A stretch of DNA of 64,000 nt. It comes from Oscheius dolichura. Lineage: Eukaryota > Nematoda > Chromadorea > Rhabditida > Rhabditidae. The stretch covers positions 3,100,001 to 3,164,000 of the forward strand of contig OW051492.1 in the NCBI GenBank assembly GCA_932521035.1. The letters run 5' to 3'. Below are positions 1 through 11,199 of this stretch, one piece after another. How positions within the stretch are numbered: the first letter of the stretch is position 1; every line of letters starts with the position of its first letter. Under the pieces are notes generated by a model. It saw only the letters and a list, made by a program, of their open reading frames with translations, did no database searches and was not told where the DNA came from. Both the position numbers and the translations under genes were made by a program.

Positions 1-120
1 ATAAAATGGTTTAAAATTTAAAAAAACGGCTCTAGAACGGCGCCTTTCCTAGAATGGCTCGATTATTTCGAATATTAACCGGAGCAGGTCCTGTTATCGT
101 TATTCTAATGTGAAACTCAC

Positions 121-209
121 GTGTAATATTAAAGAATAAGCTATTCCACAAGCCAAAGACAAAAGCATCATGGTTATTCCAACAATAATATCTGTAGCCA
201 CTGTTCTCC
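121..209 (-). CDS. Internal exon of a membrane protein, gene cut by left edge
   Basis: On the minus strand a TTTTTTAG acceptor (ending at 210) opens a short exon that closes at a GTGAGT donor starting at 120. In the frame beginning with its third base it reads as about 29 residues, almost all hydrophobic (TDIIVGITMMLLSLACGIAY), which is a convincing membrane-spanning segment. Nothing further can be assigned because the remaining exons lie at or beyond the window edge. It could belong to any multipass protein. Function not recognised; the exon call itself is moderate-to-low confidence. Confidence 0.3.
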
Positions 210-1805
210 CTAAAAAATAGGTTGCATAGGCTAAAAATTGTTAAAACCAACCATTATCGACTGCATCAACTTCCAATTGCTGTTGAAAATCCAAAGTAGC
301 ATTTAAAATAGAAGAATTATTAGTGGAAATCATAGAATGAGAATAGTGTTGTTGTGTACTTTACCCGCCTGAAAAAAGACATCCAAGACCAATGGGAAAA
401 GTAGCACGACCTTTGGGAGACTGGGCTGCAAGGAAGGGGAAGTGGGAGTGGGGAAAAGACTGGGTACAAGGACGTCGGGCTCAAAGATTCTGATTTGAAA
501 ATGGAGAGAGAAACGTGTGCCAACGTGCCTACGATGGTGACAAGGTGGGATAGTGAATTGGTGGTAATTGGGCGGCATGGCAAAAGTTTAGAAAACGGGA
601 AACGACAAAGTTTTCATTTTTTTACAATGTTTATTTCCTGTTTATCAAGTGTATTTTGTGATGTCTCCCGTTTTCACAGGGTCATGAAAGTACTCTTGTC
701 CCTTAGTGCTGACGCTAGTTCTTGATTGCTACGGACATATTAACATAAAGATCTGATGGGCAAGCAAACAATAACGTTGCGTTCAGCAGAAAACGGCCTT
801 TTCCATTAAAAAAATAATAAAATGGTTGCAACGGGAAGAAAAGGCGGAGTAATGCAATTGGCGGGAGAGAGAAACACGGAACTGGCAGGTGGCAGGGAGG
901 GCTTGTCTTTGAATCGCAGTTAATGCGGCCAGCACAACAGAAAAATAAAAACCACCTGATTGAAAAAGCATGAACCAAATTGGGAGAGATATTACCGGAC
1001 AAAGATGAGAAACGTTAAACACGACGAGAAAACAGAGAATGGCTGCTGGACCCCTCAATTTTTGACAGGTAGCCATCAGGGCTGGGCGGAATGGCATTTT
1101 TATGGAATATGGAATATGGAATGGAATAAAATCTCAAAATTTCATTCCATGGAATATGGAATGGAATAAAATTTGAAAAATTTCATTCTTCATTCTGTAT
1201 TCCTTTAAAACATGGTTATCCGTTCCACCTAGTCAGAAATCTCTCCTAGGTAGCCGTGTAAAACATAGGACTGGTTCCTAACTATTCGAACCAAATTTCG
1301 GGATTCCCGTCCCGAAATTTCCCGGTTTTTCCCGCCCACCCCTGCTCCAGGCCATCAATTTTGGATCTACTAGAGCCAAAGAAAACCCCTCCGCCCATTA
1401 GAAGCCTGACAGACGCCCAAACTTCCAGGAGGAAATTGTCAAGCAAAAACAAAAAAGCTGTGAGGAGAACAACAGGCTCAATCAAAGAGATTGGTTCCAC
1501 TTTCGCAAGAAGAACCCTGTTTTTATGAAAATACTACTTCTGGCCAATTGGTTCTAGCCTCTCTGAGGAGATTCGGCGGGAGGTGAGCCGATTGATGTTC
1601 TCTGGAATGAATGGTGGCTCTTTATCAGCTGGGAAATATTTTGTAGAACAAGAAAACCGCGGGGAAAACTAGTTTCCCGGCTAATCGTATAATACGGTTA
1701 ATCTTTAATTGGTCAGTGGTAAGCGGCTTGAGAATCAACGTGTAGCTTGAATATCTGTAATGCTTTCATTGCTCTCGGTGGTCTGCCACCGGCCGGCCTG
1801 CCCCA
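210..1805. other. Intergenic, no gene supported
   Basis: Short open frames on both strands show no domain, no coherent splice pattern and no start context I would defend. The only structure is a small 40-bp tandem duplication around 1111-1172, listed separately. Confidence 0.5.
1111..1172. repeat. Two-copy 40-bp tandem duplication with palindrome
   Basis: A 22-bp stretch beginning GGAATATGGAATGG is present at 1111-1132 and again at 1151-1172, giving a 40-bp period. The junction holds the perfect 12-bp palindrome ATTCCATGGAAT at 1144-1155. Likely a simple local duplication. Confidence 0.7.
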
Positions 1806-4800
1806 ATGTCAAACTCGTCTATAGAAGAAGATGATCTGGGCCCCCCGCAATTCGAAAGTACGCGTTTGGATGATACTGTCAATGCTCTTGATCTTGGAGG
1901 AAAAGAAGACACGACCCGAGTCGGCTCTCCAATCGAGTGGAGCGAAAGGAGCGACGACGAACTCGATGAAGATGTACAAATGATCGACTTCAATCTAACT
2001 TTACTGGACTCTGAAAGAAGCGAATCCGTTGATGGAGAAGGACGCGAAAGGAACCAGGAAAACAACAACGATGGCACGTTCATTATTGGTCCCGTTCTCG
2101 ATGTCGTTGTTCCCAATGCGGTCCTCGCGTTGTACAGGAACCCCAACTTCATGCGCGTGAGTAATATTTTAAAGTGTATACTTATGTGCCGAACGTTTCA
2201 CAGCCCCACATGGCGAGACTAGGCTCATTCGAACCAATGATTTTTGTCGAGTCGAACTGCGCATTCCAAAGATCCTCAAAGTGAGGCAGTGAGGAGGAAG
2301 CGATCCTCAAATTTTCGGGAAAAGTCGCAATGTTTTTTGAGCTCACGAGGCGGGAGTAGTGTCATTCGTTGGCGCTTGTCGCCGTCTCCTACCTCAATTC
2401 TTTTCAAAATTTGGGAGCGTAGCAAGGAGGAATCGACAGCGTTTTACCAGAATTAAGCCTATTCCTAGCAGCGGCCTGGTTCGGTCAGCCAGAAGCCAAA
2501 AATGGTGTCGCTTTTGTTTTTGTCAAAGCCTGAGATTTCGACCGATGCCCGAACAAAAAAGACAAACGAGAAGCCCCCGCCAACACAAAACGGGGCGTCG
2601 GCCGGCCGCCGGCCACGGTGCCTCTCAATAGAGCTGGCCTTTTCGAGTCTTGTACCGTATAAATGGCCGCCATTTAAAGTGCGAGTACCCGGCTGCTTCA
2701 ACCCGCTCTTTTAAAAGTTCGTTTGGCGAGACCCTTGCTCCAGCCATGCTCTGTTGATGGGGAAAAGTTGGCGGCTACTCCTTTTTGATCCCCGAAAAAC
2801 TACAAAGACGTGACGTTGGAGCAAATTACCCGGCACGTTTAGCTATATTAGCGGAATTTGGCCTTTGCCAGTGACGAAATTCCGACAAAAAACTGGCTCA
2901 AAACAATGTCATTTTACTTATTTTTACGGCCTCGGACCTTTTGATCCGTAGATTGTGGAAGGCCAAACCTTGGCTCCACTTATTAACGACGTCAAGCCGT
3001 ATCAGCACTGTAAAAATAAAACCTCAACTCGATTCGAAAAAAATGGAGAAAATCATGATCAAACACAGGCCATTTCTGGGCAATCAATTTCGCTATTCTT
3101 TGAAGACTATTGAAAATTCTTCTGTGTTATTTTCCTACTGCTTGGCGTCGATAATAAGTAGGAACAAGATTTGGTCTTCTACAGAGTATAGATCAAAGGG
3201 TATGAAGCCGCGAAAATGAGTAAAAAATGGAATCTTTTGAAGCCTTTCCACAGATATTGCTTCTCCGAACCGCCAGTACAGCAGCTAATGCTTTAGTGGG
3301 AATTTCATCACTAACAAAAACCAACAACCTGATAAACTATCTGCCTGGCGCTTGTTGCACTTTCCTTGTAGAAGATGTGAACAAGTGGAAAAAAATGATG
3401 AAAACCAAAATAAATTGAAATTCGGAAGCCATTTCACGGACGGGCCTTAGTTCTTCTCAGTACTTGCCTTCCCTGACTTCGGTACCCGTTTAAAAGTAAC
3501 TTTACCATGAGAAATGAGCAAAAACTGGCCCTAAAACGATATATACGTGATGTTTTGCCAGGTTGGGCCCGCCGATATTCGCTAGAAGGCTCCTGCCTCA
3601 AATTGTGATGTCAAGTGTTTGTCATCCTCTTTTACTTTTTTAAATCTTCTTTCCTCCTGATATCTACAATTTGGTTTTCAGATAAATCCTCTTGTTGCTC
3701 CTGATGATTATTGTGGGATTGGAGCGGTGCGGGCCAATTTGCTGAAGACCGTCTGGCCCTGGTTTTTTGTTGAGGTAAGTAACCACAATTCTTGAAAGAA
3801 ACATATTATTGTTTCCGGTCGGGGAACAGAACATTTCCCCCTAGAGAGTTAAAATATGAATTTTGAAAGAATTTAACCCTGAAAGAGGGCGTATCCCCTA
3901 GATAACGAGTGGCCATGAAATTCTCCAAACAACTGTTTAACTGTAGCGACAGTCGAAAACCGTGGCATGTGCTCTCTCCTGTCGCTTGAAATGTTCCCAA
4001 GAAGAGTCGAGCAGTTCCACGCGATGCAACAATACGAAAAGCTGTCCAATCTAGTCATTTTCCCCTTTATTTCTCATTCTGACTACCAAATTCAAGTTCT
4101 GTTCGATAAATACTGAAATACAGCGCCAAATGAGTCACTTCAAATTATAGCTGCCAATCTCTCTTATTTATCGGCCATTTTTAGATTACCTATCGCCGTT
4201 TTTATGGAATTATGGATATTGTAAGCCTTCTTCACTGCGTTACCGTCACCGAGCCAGCCGTCTTCATAGGGCAAAATGCTCATCCCGTGGATCTCAAGAC
4301 GTTTTTTTGCCTGGACAAGAACCGCGAGCACACTCCGTCTCACGTTTTCCAACGGATTATGGTGGTCTCGCTGGGCGTTTGTATCTCAAACGTGCGTTCT
4401 GCCTTCGCCAGCGAAAACGGCGAAATGTATGTTTTTTTCTTTCAACTGCATAACACAAAATGTTTTAGCAATGATGTTGCGTTTGATCAAATTATCAAAC
4501 ATACCGGACGCTTCACCATCGACAACATCTTCATGGTCGGAGGAAAGAGATTCCGGATGGTAGAAATAGAGGAGGCGCCGGTTGACTTCGACGCTACGCA
4601 GTGGAGCCATTCTCTGGAGGAGAACAACGAGCGGGAGGCGGATGAGACGGAAGACGACTTCAGTGTGGAGACGAGGGACGCTGCATCAACCGATGGTGAG
4701 AGCGGATCTACGGAAGAGGTCGAAGATGCCGAGAAGAGTGAAGACCAGGAGAAGACGACGAGTGGAAGCATCTCCTCGCTTCACCAGCAGCCGGATAAAA

Positions 4801-5054
4801 GGGAGGACGGCGACGGCTGCCATTCGACGGACGACAGCCACATGCCCAATTCGCAGAAAGAGGAGCAGGCTGCCACGCCGACTGCAACTGGACGAGGAGA
4901 CCTTCCAAAGAAGACTGGACGTGGCGACGCAGAGAAGAAGGCGCAGGGACCGGAGGTGGAGAAGAGCGGCGACGAGCGGTACGAGGCGCCGCGCACCCGG
5001 GCGGCAGCTCGCCGAGAGGCGCACCAACTAAACCATGACAAGAAATACAGTTGA
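1806..5054 (+). CDS. Four-exon gene for a 423-residue acidic protein of unknown function
   Basis: Exons 1806-2156, 3682-3774, 4185-4426 and 4469-5054 join in frame (phases 0, 0, 2) through donors GTGAGT, GTAAGT and GTATGT and TTTCAG/TTTTAG acceptors, giving 423 residues. Residues 1-117 are rich in Asp, Glu and Ser; exon 2 has a Cys/Trp-containing stretch (DDYCGIGAV ... VWPWFF); exon 3 and the start of exon 4 look globular; the last ~140 residues are low-complexity Glu/Asp/Ser/Lys ending in an Arg-rich tail. An AATAAA follows the stop at 5069-5074. Intron 1 is 1.5 kb, long for this region. Intron 3 (4427-4468) is exactly 42 nt and stop-free, so its retention would add 14 residues in frame. I do not recognise a family. 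The exon chain is inferred from frame and splice sites, with exon 2 the least certain. Confidence 0.6.
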
Positions 5055-5289
5055 AGACAATACAGTTAAATAAAATGTACTAAGGGAATTGTTTTTGTAG
5101 TAGTTCGGGCGAGAGGGGATCCATGCAGCCGGGAGAGGGGACGAGGTCGAAGTAGGTCAGAAAGTCGGCAACTTTCGCGTCCAAACTCCTTTCGCTTGTC
5201 ATCGCCGGTTAAAAAATACAGGTTAAAAACAGTGATCTTTTTCTGGTAACCTTTTGAAAGCATTCCATTTCCAAGTTCACAGGCGCTGT

Positions 5290-5822
5290 TTGTTGACTCT
5301 GGAGGCCCCAATTCGGCGAAGGCATCGCAGCCGATGAGGGCGGCCTCCTTCAGATACAGAACCTGGAAATAAAAAAAATCAGAACCGAAGAATGCCGTTC
5401 AGCTCTCCGCCACTCTTCTTGAAGACTTTGCCATCGGCCGAGAAGAGATCCTGCTCCGTCGTTTTATCCACGTAGCCAAGCAGTGCACCCTCGGGCCGGC
5501 TCTTCCACAGAATGGGGAAGCTGTCGCCGCAGCGAACAGTGCCCTTCTTCGAGTTGTCCAGCCTCTCGGAATACTTGATCCAGTTGTACCAGAAGCCGAG
5601 GTGGTTGTGGTCGCCCTTCTATTACAGGGCCTGGGTCTGGCCCTCGAGCTGCTGCTTCGTCTTCAACTCGACATCTTTGTAGGGGAAGCTGCACTCGACG
5701 ACTCCTCCATTGTTCCGGGGACGGCCGTGAATCGGCTTGTCATGCTTGTGCCACAGAGCGACGTATTGGTTCTGCTGGCTGATGACTTTCACGGGCTTCT
5801 CGGGGAAGGGAGAGCCGAAGGG
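5290..5822 (-). pseudogene. Broken two-exon gene with two adjacent in-frame stops
   Basis: A minus-strand exon starts after a TTTATTTTCAG acceptor at 5822 and reads as a protein-like domain (..YVALWHKHDKP.., ..GGVVECSFPY.., ..LGFWYNWIKYSERL.., ..CGDSFPILWKSRPEG.., ..LLGYVDKTTEQDLF..) down to about 5395. In the middle, TAA (5622-5624) and TAG (5619-5621) stand side by side in frame while coding character continues unchanged on both sides. A second exon near 5365 (..LKEAALIGCDAFAEL..) does not join cleanly in phase. I think the domain belongs to a nematode-restricted secreted family, but cannot name it. Pseudogene is the simplest reading; an error in the assembled sequence is the alternative. 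Confidence 0.5.
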
Positions 5823-6600
5823 CTGAAAATAAAAGCATTAGTTGTGAAGAAATTTTTAGGACAACTCTACAGCGAACTTGTGGACCCACGCACCCGTATC
5901 AGCTAGAAGGATGGTCGGCGCACCCTTGCCCGGCAAAGAGGAAGCCCCCGGCACCCGTACTGGTATATGACAGAAAGGGAACCCCTTGGACAGTGCACAC
6001 CTTGAAGAGGGAGCGCAGCGCCGGTAGCAGCTTCACTGCGGAACCTTTCAAAAGCCGGCAGAGTGGCAGCTCAAGCGGAAGACGCGGGCACCCACCCTGG
6101 CCAAAAGAGGGAAGAGTACCCACAGACAAGACGACCCGAGGCACCCGGTCAGCCAGAAGAAACAGCGCCGCATCAGTCAAAAGAGACTCTCCCCGCGCCC
6201 GTACCACCCGCGCTCCTAGAAGCCCCATGAAAATTAGCCGATGAGCTGAAAATAAAAACATTAGTTCTGAAGAACGGTAATAAAGTTGCGGCTCTAAAGC
6301 AAGCTGGTAGAGTCAGGGACCCGTACCGATCAAAAGACTGGGTGGCGCACCCGTACCGCTAAATAAGGCGCACTGAACACCTCGTGCTAAACAGCGCACA
6401 CCTTGAAGCAGAAGCGCGGCGTCCGTGCCAGCAAAATGCAAGAACTGGGCACTCCGGTACCTTTCAAAAGCTGGCAAAGTGGCAGCTCAAGCGGAAGTCA
6501 CGTACTCCCGTCCCAGCCAAAAAAAGAAGAGCGCCCACACATAATACAAGGCGACTAGAGGCTAGAGTGTCTAACCACCTGGAAAAATAGATAAAAACAT
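5822..6600. repeat. Diverged tandem duplication of about 420 bp
   Basis: Three landmarks recur in order: GCTGAAAATAAAA-CATTAGTT at ~5822 and ~6245, GCACACCTTGAAG at ~5995 and ~6396, and CTTTCAAAAGC-GGCA-AGTGGCAGC at ~6045 and ~6458. The two units are therefore homologous with indels. The shared landmark at the left end is, on the minus strand, the splice acceptor of the broken gene at 5290-5822, so the duplication may derive from that gene's 5' part. Confidence 0.6.
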
Positions 6601-6890
6601 ACAAAAATACGGAAAACACAATGGATTGCACAGCTCGCCGCCGAACAAGAAAGCCTTTATATGCTTCTGTCTTGCCGAGAGTTTATGGGCACATGGGATC
6701 GGTCTATCACGTACCGAACTACCCCGCATCCTAGACGAGCATTGTGAAGAAAAAAGGATATCAAGCTTATTTGAACAACCCCTTCGCCGGATATGAGGCA
6801 GTACGGTAGTTACCGTAGGTTCGGAAAGAAAATATTATAAAAACTTTGTTTTTTTTTTTATCACTTGATATGAGTTTGTCGTAATATTTG

Positions 6891-8803
6891 TCGGTGGAAG
6901 GGATGGCAGTGTCCACCGACAGAATATTTGTCGGTGGAAGAAGTCAAGTGATCCACCGGCAGAACATTTGTCGGTGGAAGAAGTCAAGTGATCCACCGGC
7001 AGAACATTTGTCGGTGGAAGAAGTCAAGTGATCCACCGGCAGAATATTTGTCGGTGGAAAGAGTCAACTGATCCACCCACAGAATATTTGTCGGTGGAAG
7101 ATATGAAGTGATCCACCGACAGAATATTTGTCGGTGGAAGATATCCAGTGATCCACCGACAGAATATTTGTCGGTGGTAGGGATGGCAGTGTCCACCGAC
7201 AGAATATTTGTCGGTGGAAGAAGTCAAGTGATCCACCGACAGAATATTTGTCGGTGGAAGAAGTCAAGTGATCCACCGACAGAATATTTGTCGGTGGAAG
7301 ATATCCAGTGATCCACCGACAGAATATTTGTCGGTGGAAGAAGTCAAGTGATCCACCGACAGAATATTTGTCGGTGGAAGATATCCAGTGATCCACCGGC
7401 AGAATATTTGTCGGTGGAAGAAGTCAAGTGATCCACCGACAGAATATTTGTCGGTGGAAGAAGTCAAGTGATCCACCGACAGAATATTTGTCGGTGGTGG
7501 GGATGGCAGTGTCCACCGACAGAATATTTGTCGGTGGAAGATATCCAGTGATCCACCGACAGAATATTTGTCGGTGGAAGATATCCAGTGATCCACCGGC
7601 AGAATATTTGTCGGTGGAAGATATCCAGTGATCCACCGACAGAATATTTGTCGGTGGAAGATATCCAGTGATCCACCGACAGAATATTTGTCGGTGGAAG
7701 AAGTCAAGTGATCCACCGACAGAATATTTGTCGGTGGAAGAAGTCAAGTGATCCACCGACAGAATATTTGTCGGTGGAAGATATCCAGTGATCCACCGAC
7801 AGAATATTTGTCGGTGGAAGATATCCAGTGATCCACCGACAGAATATTTGTCGGTGGAAGAAGTCAAGTGATCCACCGACAGAATATTTGTCGGTGGTAG
7901 GGATGGCAGTGTCCACCGACAGAATATTTGTCGGTGGAAGAAGTCAAGTGATCCACCGACAGAATATTTGTCGGTGGTAGGGATGGTTCTGTCCACCGGC
8001 AGAATATTTGTCGGTGGAAGATATCCAGTGATCCACCGACAGAATATTTGTCGGTGGTGGGGATGGCAGTGTCCACCGACAGAATATTTGTCGGTGGAAG
8101 AAGTCAAGTGATCCACCGACAGAATATTTGTCGGTGGTAGGGATGGCAGTGTCCACCGACAGAATATTTGTCGGTGGAAGAAGTCAAGTGATCCACCGGC
8201 AGAATATTTGTCGGTGGAAGAAGTCAAGTGATCCACCGACAGAATATTTGTCGGTGGTGGGGATGGCAGTGTCCACCGACAGAATATTTGTCGGTGGTGG
8301 GGATGGCAGTGTCCACCGGCAGAATATTTGTCGGTGGAAGAAGTCAAGTGATCCACCGACAGAATATTTGTCGGTGGTGGGGATGGCAGTGTCCACCGGC
8401 AGAATATTTGTCGGTGGAAGAAGTCAAGTGATCCACCGACAGAATATTTGTCGGTGGAAGATATCCAGTGATCCACCGGCAGAATATTTGTCGGTGGAAG
8501 AAGTCAAGTGATCCACCGGCAGAATATTTGTCGGTGGAAGATATCCAGTGATCCACCGACAGAATATTTGTCGGTGGAAGATATCCAGTGATCCACCGAC
8601 AGAATATTTGTCGGTGGAAGAAGTCAAGTGATCCACCGACAGAATATTTGCCGGTGGAAGATATCCAGTGATCCACCGACAGAATATTTGTCGGTGGAAG
8701 AAGTCAAGTGATCCACCGACAGAATATTTGCCGGTGGTAGGGATGACAGTGTCCACCGACAGAATATTTGCCGGTGGAAGATATCCAGTGATCCACCGAC
8801 AGA
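6891..8803. repeat. 40-bp minisatellite, about 48 copies, with a perfect stem-loop core
   Basis: Each unit carries an invariant core, CCACCGAC then AGAATATTT then GTCGGTGG (8-bp inverted arms, 9-nt loop), followed by a 15-bp variable part of three main kinds: AAGAAGTCAAGTGAT, AAGATATCCAGTGAT and T(A/G)GGGATGGCAGTGT. Rare changes hit one arm (GTCGG to GCCGG, CCGAC to CCGGC). Because 40 is not a multiple of 3, reading frames rotate through the units; the minus strand is open over long stretches in all three frames, which explains the many overlapping open frames here. No gene is supported inside. Confidence 0.95.
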
Positions 8804-10285
8804 GTATGAGTGTAATGTTTTATGACTGTTTGATGGGATGTCCGATGTGAAGAGGATTATAGCTTCTCGCAAATAAAATGATGGTTAGAAGCGTTTCGCA
8901 TGAACCAAATTATTGGTAGCAACATGTCTCAGTGGGCACTACGGCAGCGGAATCCTCAATGCTCTCGCCAGTAAAAATCGGCAGAACAGAGTGATTCATA
9001 TTCCAGTCGAAAGGAGTCCCTTTCCAAAGTCTGTTTGGGAAACTGCAAAGAAACAGTCATTCTTATCGATTAAATAAGAAAAAGGGGGAGAGTAGCTAAC
9101 TTTATTGGCATGACGACAGTTTCGAGATCAATCGTTTTCAGAGTCAACTTCTCGGCGTCAAGAGCGCTTATTCCGATGAAAGTAAATTAGTCTCTGATTC
9201 CCCCTTGACTGTATCCCAACTGTCTTGATAGAATGCATACTACAAATACAAAAATTCTTTTGTTCGATGGGTAAACATACTGTTTATTTCTCTTTACCCT
9301 TTCTGCCTCATGCGCAGCTAGCCATGCTTCGGAAGTTAGTAGCTCGACCCGATCAGTGGCTCTGAAGTAATCAAAATGTTTTCATTTTGTAAACAATATT
9401 ATAATAACCAACCTTCGAAAAAGGTTGCTTTCGATATTTGAGGCGTCAGAGAGGTATCAGGAACTTGACGCCGAACGAGTATCCATTAATTTTGGTTAAC
9501 AAATAAGATTAACTAGCCATATTAAAGTTGAGAATGTTGAGAGTATGTATGCCTCTGAAAGATTGTAATCGGATCATAGAAATATCAATAGAAAGAAATG
9601 GAGAGGTTGAGAATGACGCCAGAATAACGAACAGCAGGGATAATGGCGTAAAATTGCTATAAAGGTGTTTTGCTCTTGATATATTTTACAGTTTCTAGAG
9701 GGAGCAGTTATTTCGAAGTCTGGCAAATCAGAAGGAAACTTGTAAGGAGGAAAACCAACGGAAGAAATGGAAAGGGTATAGCCCGTAAACAACAGTGCCG
9801 GGACGCCCGCACAGAGACGTGTAGAGAGATGGACACGCAGACATCTCACCTACCAGAGGACACCCTGGCTGGTCTCGGCAGCTGCCCTCCCCTATCTGCG
9901 GTGACCGCTCCCAGTCGTCGGTTTAATTACCCAAGTTTGAGGTACTAATACCTTCCGACCCTATGAAAATAGAGGTTTAGAAGAAATTTTGGAACGCCAT
10001 CCCTGCTGGGAAGGCAATATAGCCCAGTTCGAAAGTCGACTTCATCAGACTCAGCAGATCCCTCCTAATCGACTCTTCGAGGCCTTCCTATGCGATTTAT
10101 TACTCTCATTCCTTGCCTCACTTGCTAATGTCGATAGAATGTTTCGTCAAAAAGGCAACAAAAAGGTTATCAAAATATGAAAAATATTGGAAACCTAGCC
10201 CATTTTCTGTCTTTTACGACGGTTTATTCGTAGATTTCTGTTTATTTTTAACCATCAGACGGAGTTGAACCCAGTTGCCGGACAT
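8804..10285. other. Intergenic, nothing recognised
   Basis: No splice-consistent coding stretch or repeat stands out. Short open frames around 9570-9950 occur on both strands without domain-like sequence. Confidence 0.4.
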
Positions 10286-10760
10286 CTATCCGCCAGGAGC
10301 AGCGACAAAGGCAGCGATAAAGACCTGAACAGCGTCCTCGAGGGGGTCGATATTTCCAAAGGCCCTGCAAATTCTCGAATACCGTAATCTATAGACAAAA
10401 GGACTCAAAGATTTCAGCAAGAAATACATGAGTACGGTCGCGCTGGCCGTCGGCATGACCAATTGATATGTCTCTTTATCCATTCCTACTTCATGGTCTC
10501 GTAGAAGGTACCATCACGGCGGCCCAGGAGGAGAAGACAAGCACGGCCAGCTGGAGCCGGGTGGCTTGGAACGGGGGAGGGCCGCTGGCTTCTCTGGAAA
10601 GAGACTGGTTAGTAGAGTGAGAAGAGCTTCTACCCATAGACGAGAAAAAAAACTGACTATGCTTGGAAAGTAGACAGCCACAAAGAGCTCGGCGAATGCG
10701 ATTAGAAGCATCCCGGAGAAGACAATCCTTTGTCGAACCGTTCTCGACGACGGTGAAAGG
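10286..10760 (-). pseudogene. Serpentine GPCR remnant (C-terminal half)
   Basis: Minus-strand segments read as membrane helices in the order expected of a nematode serpentine receptor: a helix after a basic loop (..VRQRIVFSGMLLIAFAELF..), then ..RLQLAVLVFSSWAAVM.., then ..ATVLMYFLLKSLSPFVYRLR.., whose SPFVYRLR end resembles the seventh helix. The pieces lie in different frames, and the candidate introns between them (about 26 nt for one) are too short or out of phase. I therefore read it as a decayed receptor. A functional gene with an unusual splice pattern is not excluded. It lies head-to-head with the intact chemoreceptor gene at 11200. Confidence 0.35.
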
Positions 10761-10995
10761 AGAGAATGGCTATAGGAGATTTAATTATGACTAACAATGA
10801 CCGGCTATAGCCTTACCTAGAAGCCGTTAATACAATTTGTTCGATGAAAAAGGCAGATGAAAAGTTTGCCCATCGTCTCAAAAACTAGAAGGAGCTTTAT
10901 TTGGCATCGTTCGTCTTGAGGACGTTGCCTGGGCGAACTATTTGGAATTTACAAATCTGTTTGGTGGACACTAAATATTAGTTGAATAACAAAGG

Positions 10996-11094
10996 CGGAA
11001 CTTAGTTACGCAAAAAAAAATTAAACCGGAACTTAGTTACGGAAGCGAAAAAGGAGGCGGAACTTAGTTACGGCGTAGGCGGAACTTAGTTACG
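10996..11094 (+). promoter_or_regulatory. Four direct copies of CGGAACTTAGTTACG
   Basis: The identical 15-mer occurs at 10996-11010, 11027-11041, 11058-11072 and 11080-11094, all in the same orientation, with starts spaced 31, 31 and 22 bp. Three of the four are preceded by G (GCGGAAC). The cluster ends 105 bp before the start codon of the chemoreceptor gene and lies between it and the opposing receptor remnant. Position, orientation and spacing fit a transcription-factor binding array; a short tandem repeat without function is the alternative because intervening bases differ. Confidence 0.55.
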
Positions 11095-11199
11095 CCGTTA
11101 CGGCAGCCATCTGTATCACATACTCATAATGTGTAGTTTCTCTTCCGCTAAATCCACTTTCTTTGACATTTTGCCATTAGTTTTCTCATTCACCTCCGA

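Noticed and set aside
7424-8476. 350-codon open frame on the minus strand in the 40-bp repeat
   Set aside because: All three minus-strand frames are open because of unit composition, with period 40 rotating through frames; it has no unique flank and no start context.
6891-8803. CRISPR-like layout of palindromic repeat and spacer
   Set aside because: The linkers fall into three repeated families rather than unique spacers, the genome is a nematode, and there are no cas genes. It is a minisatellite.
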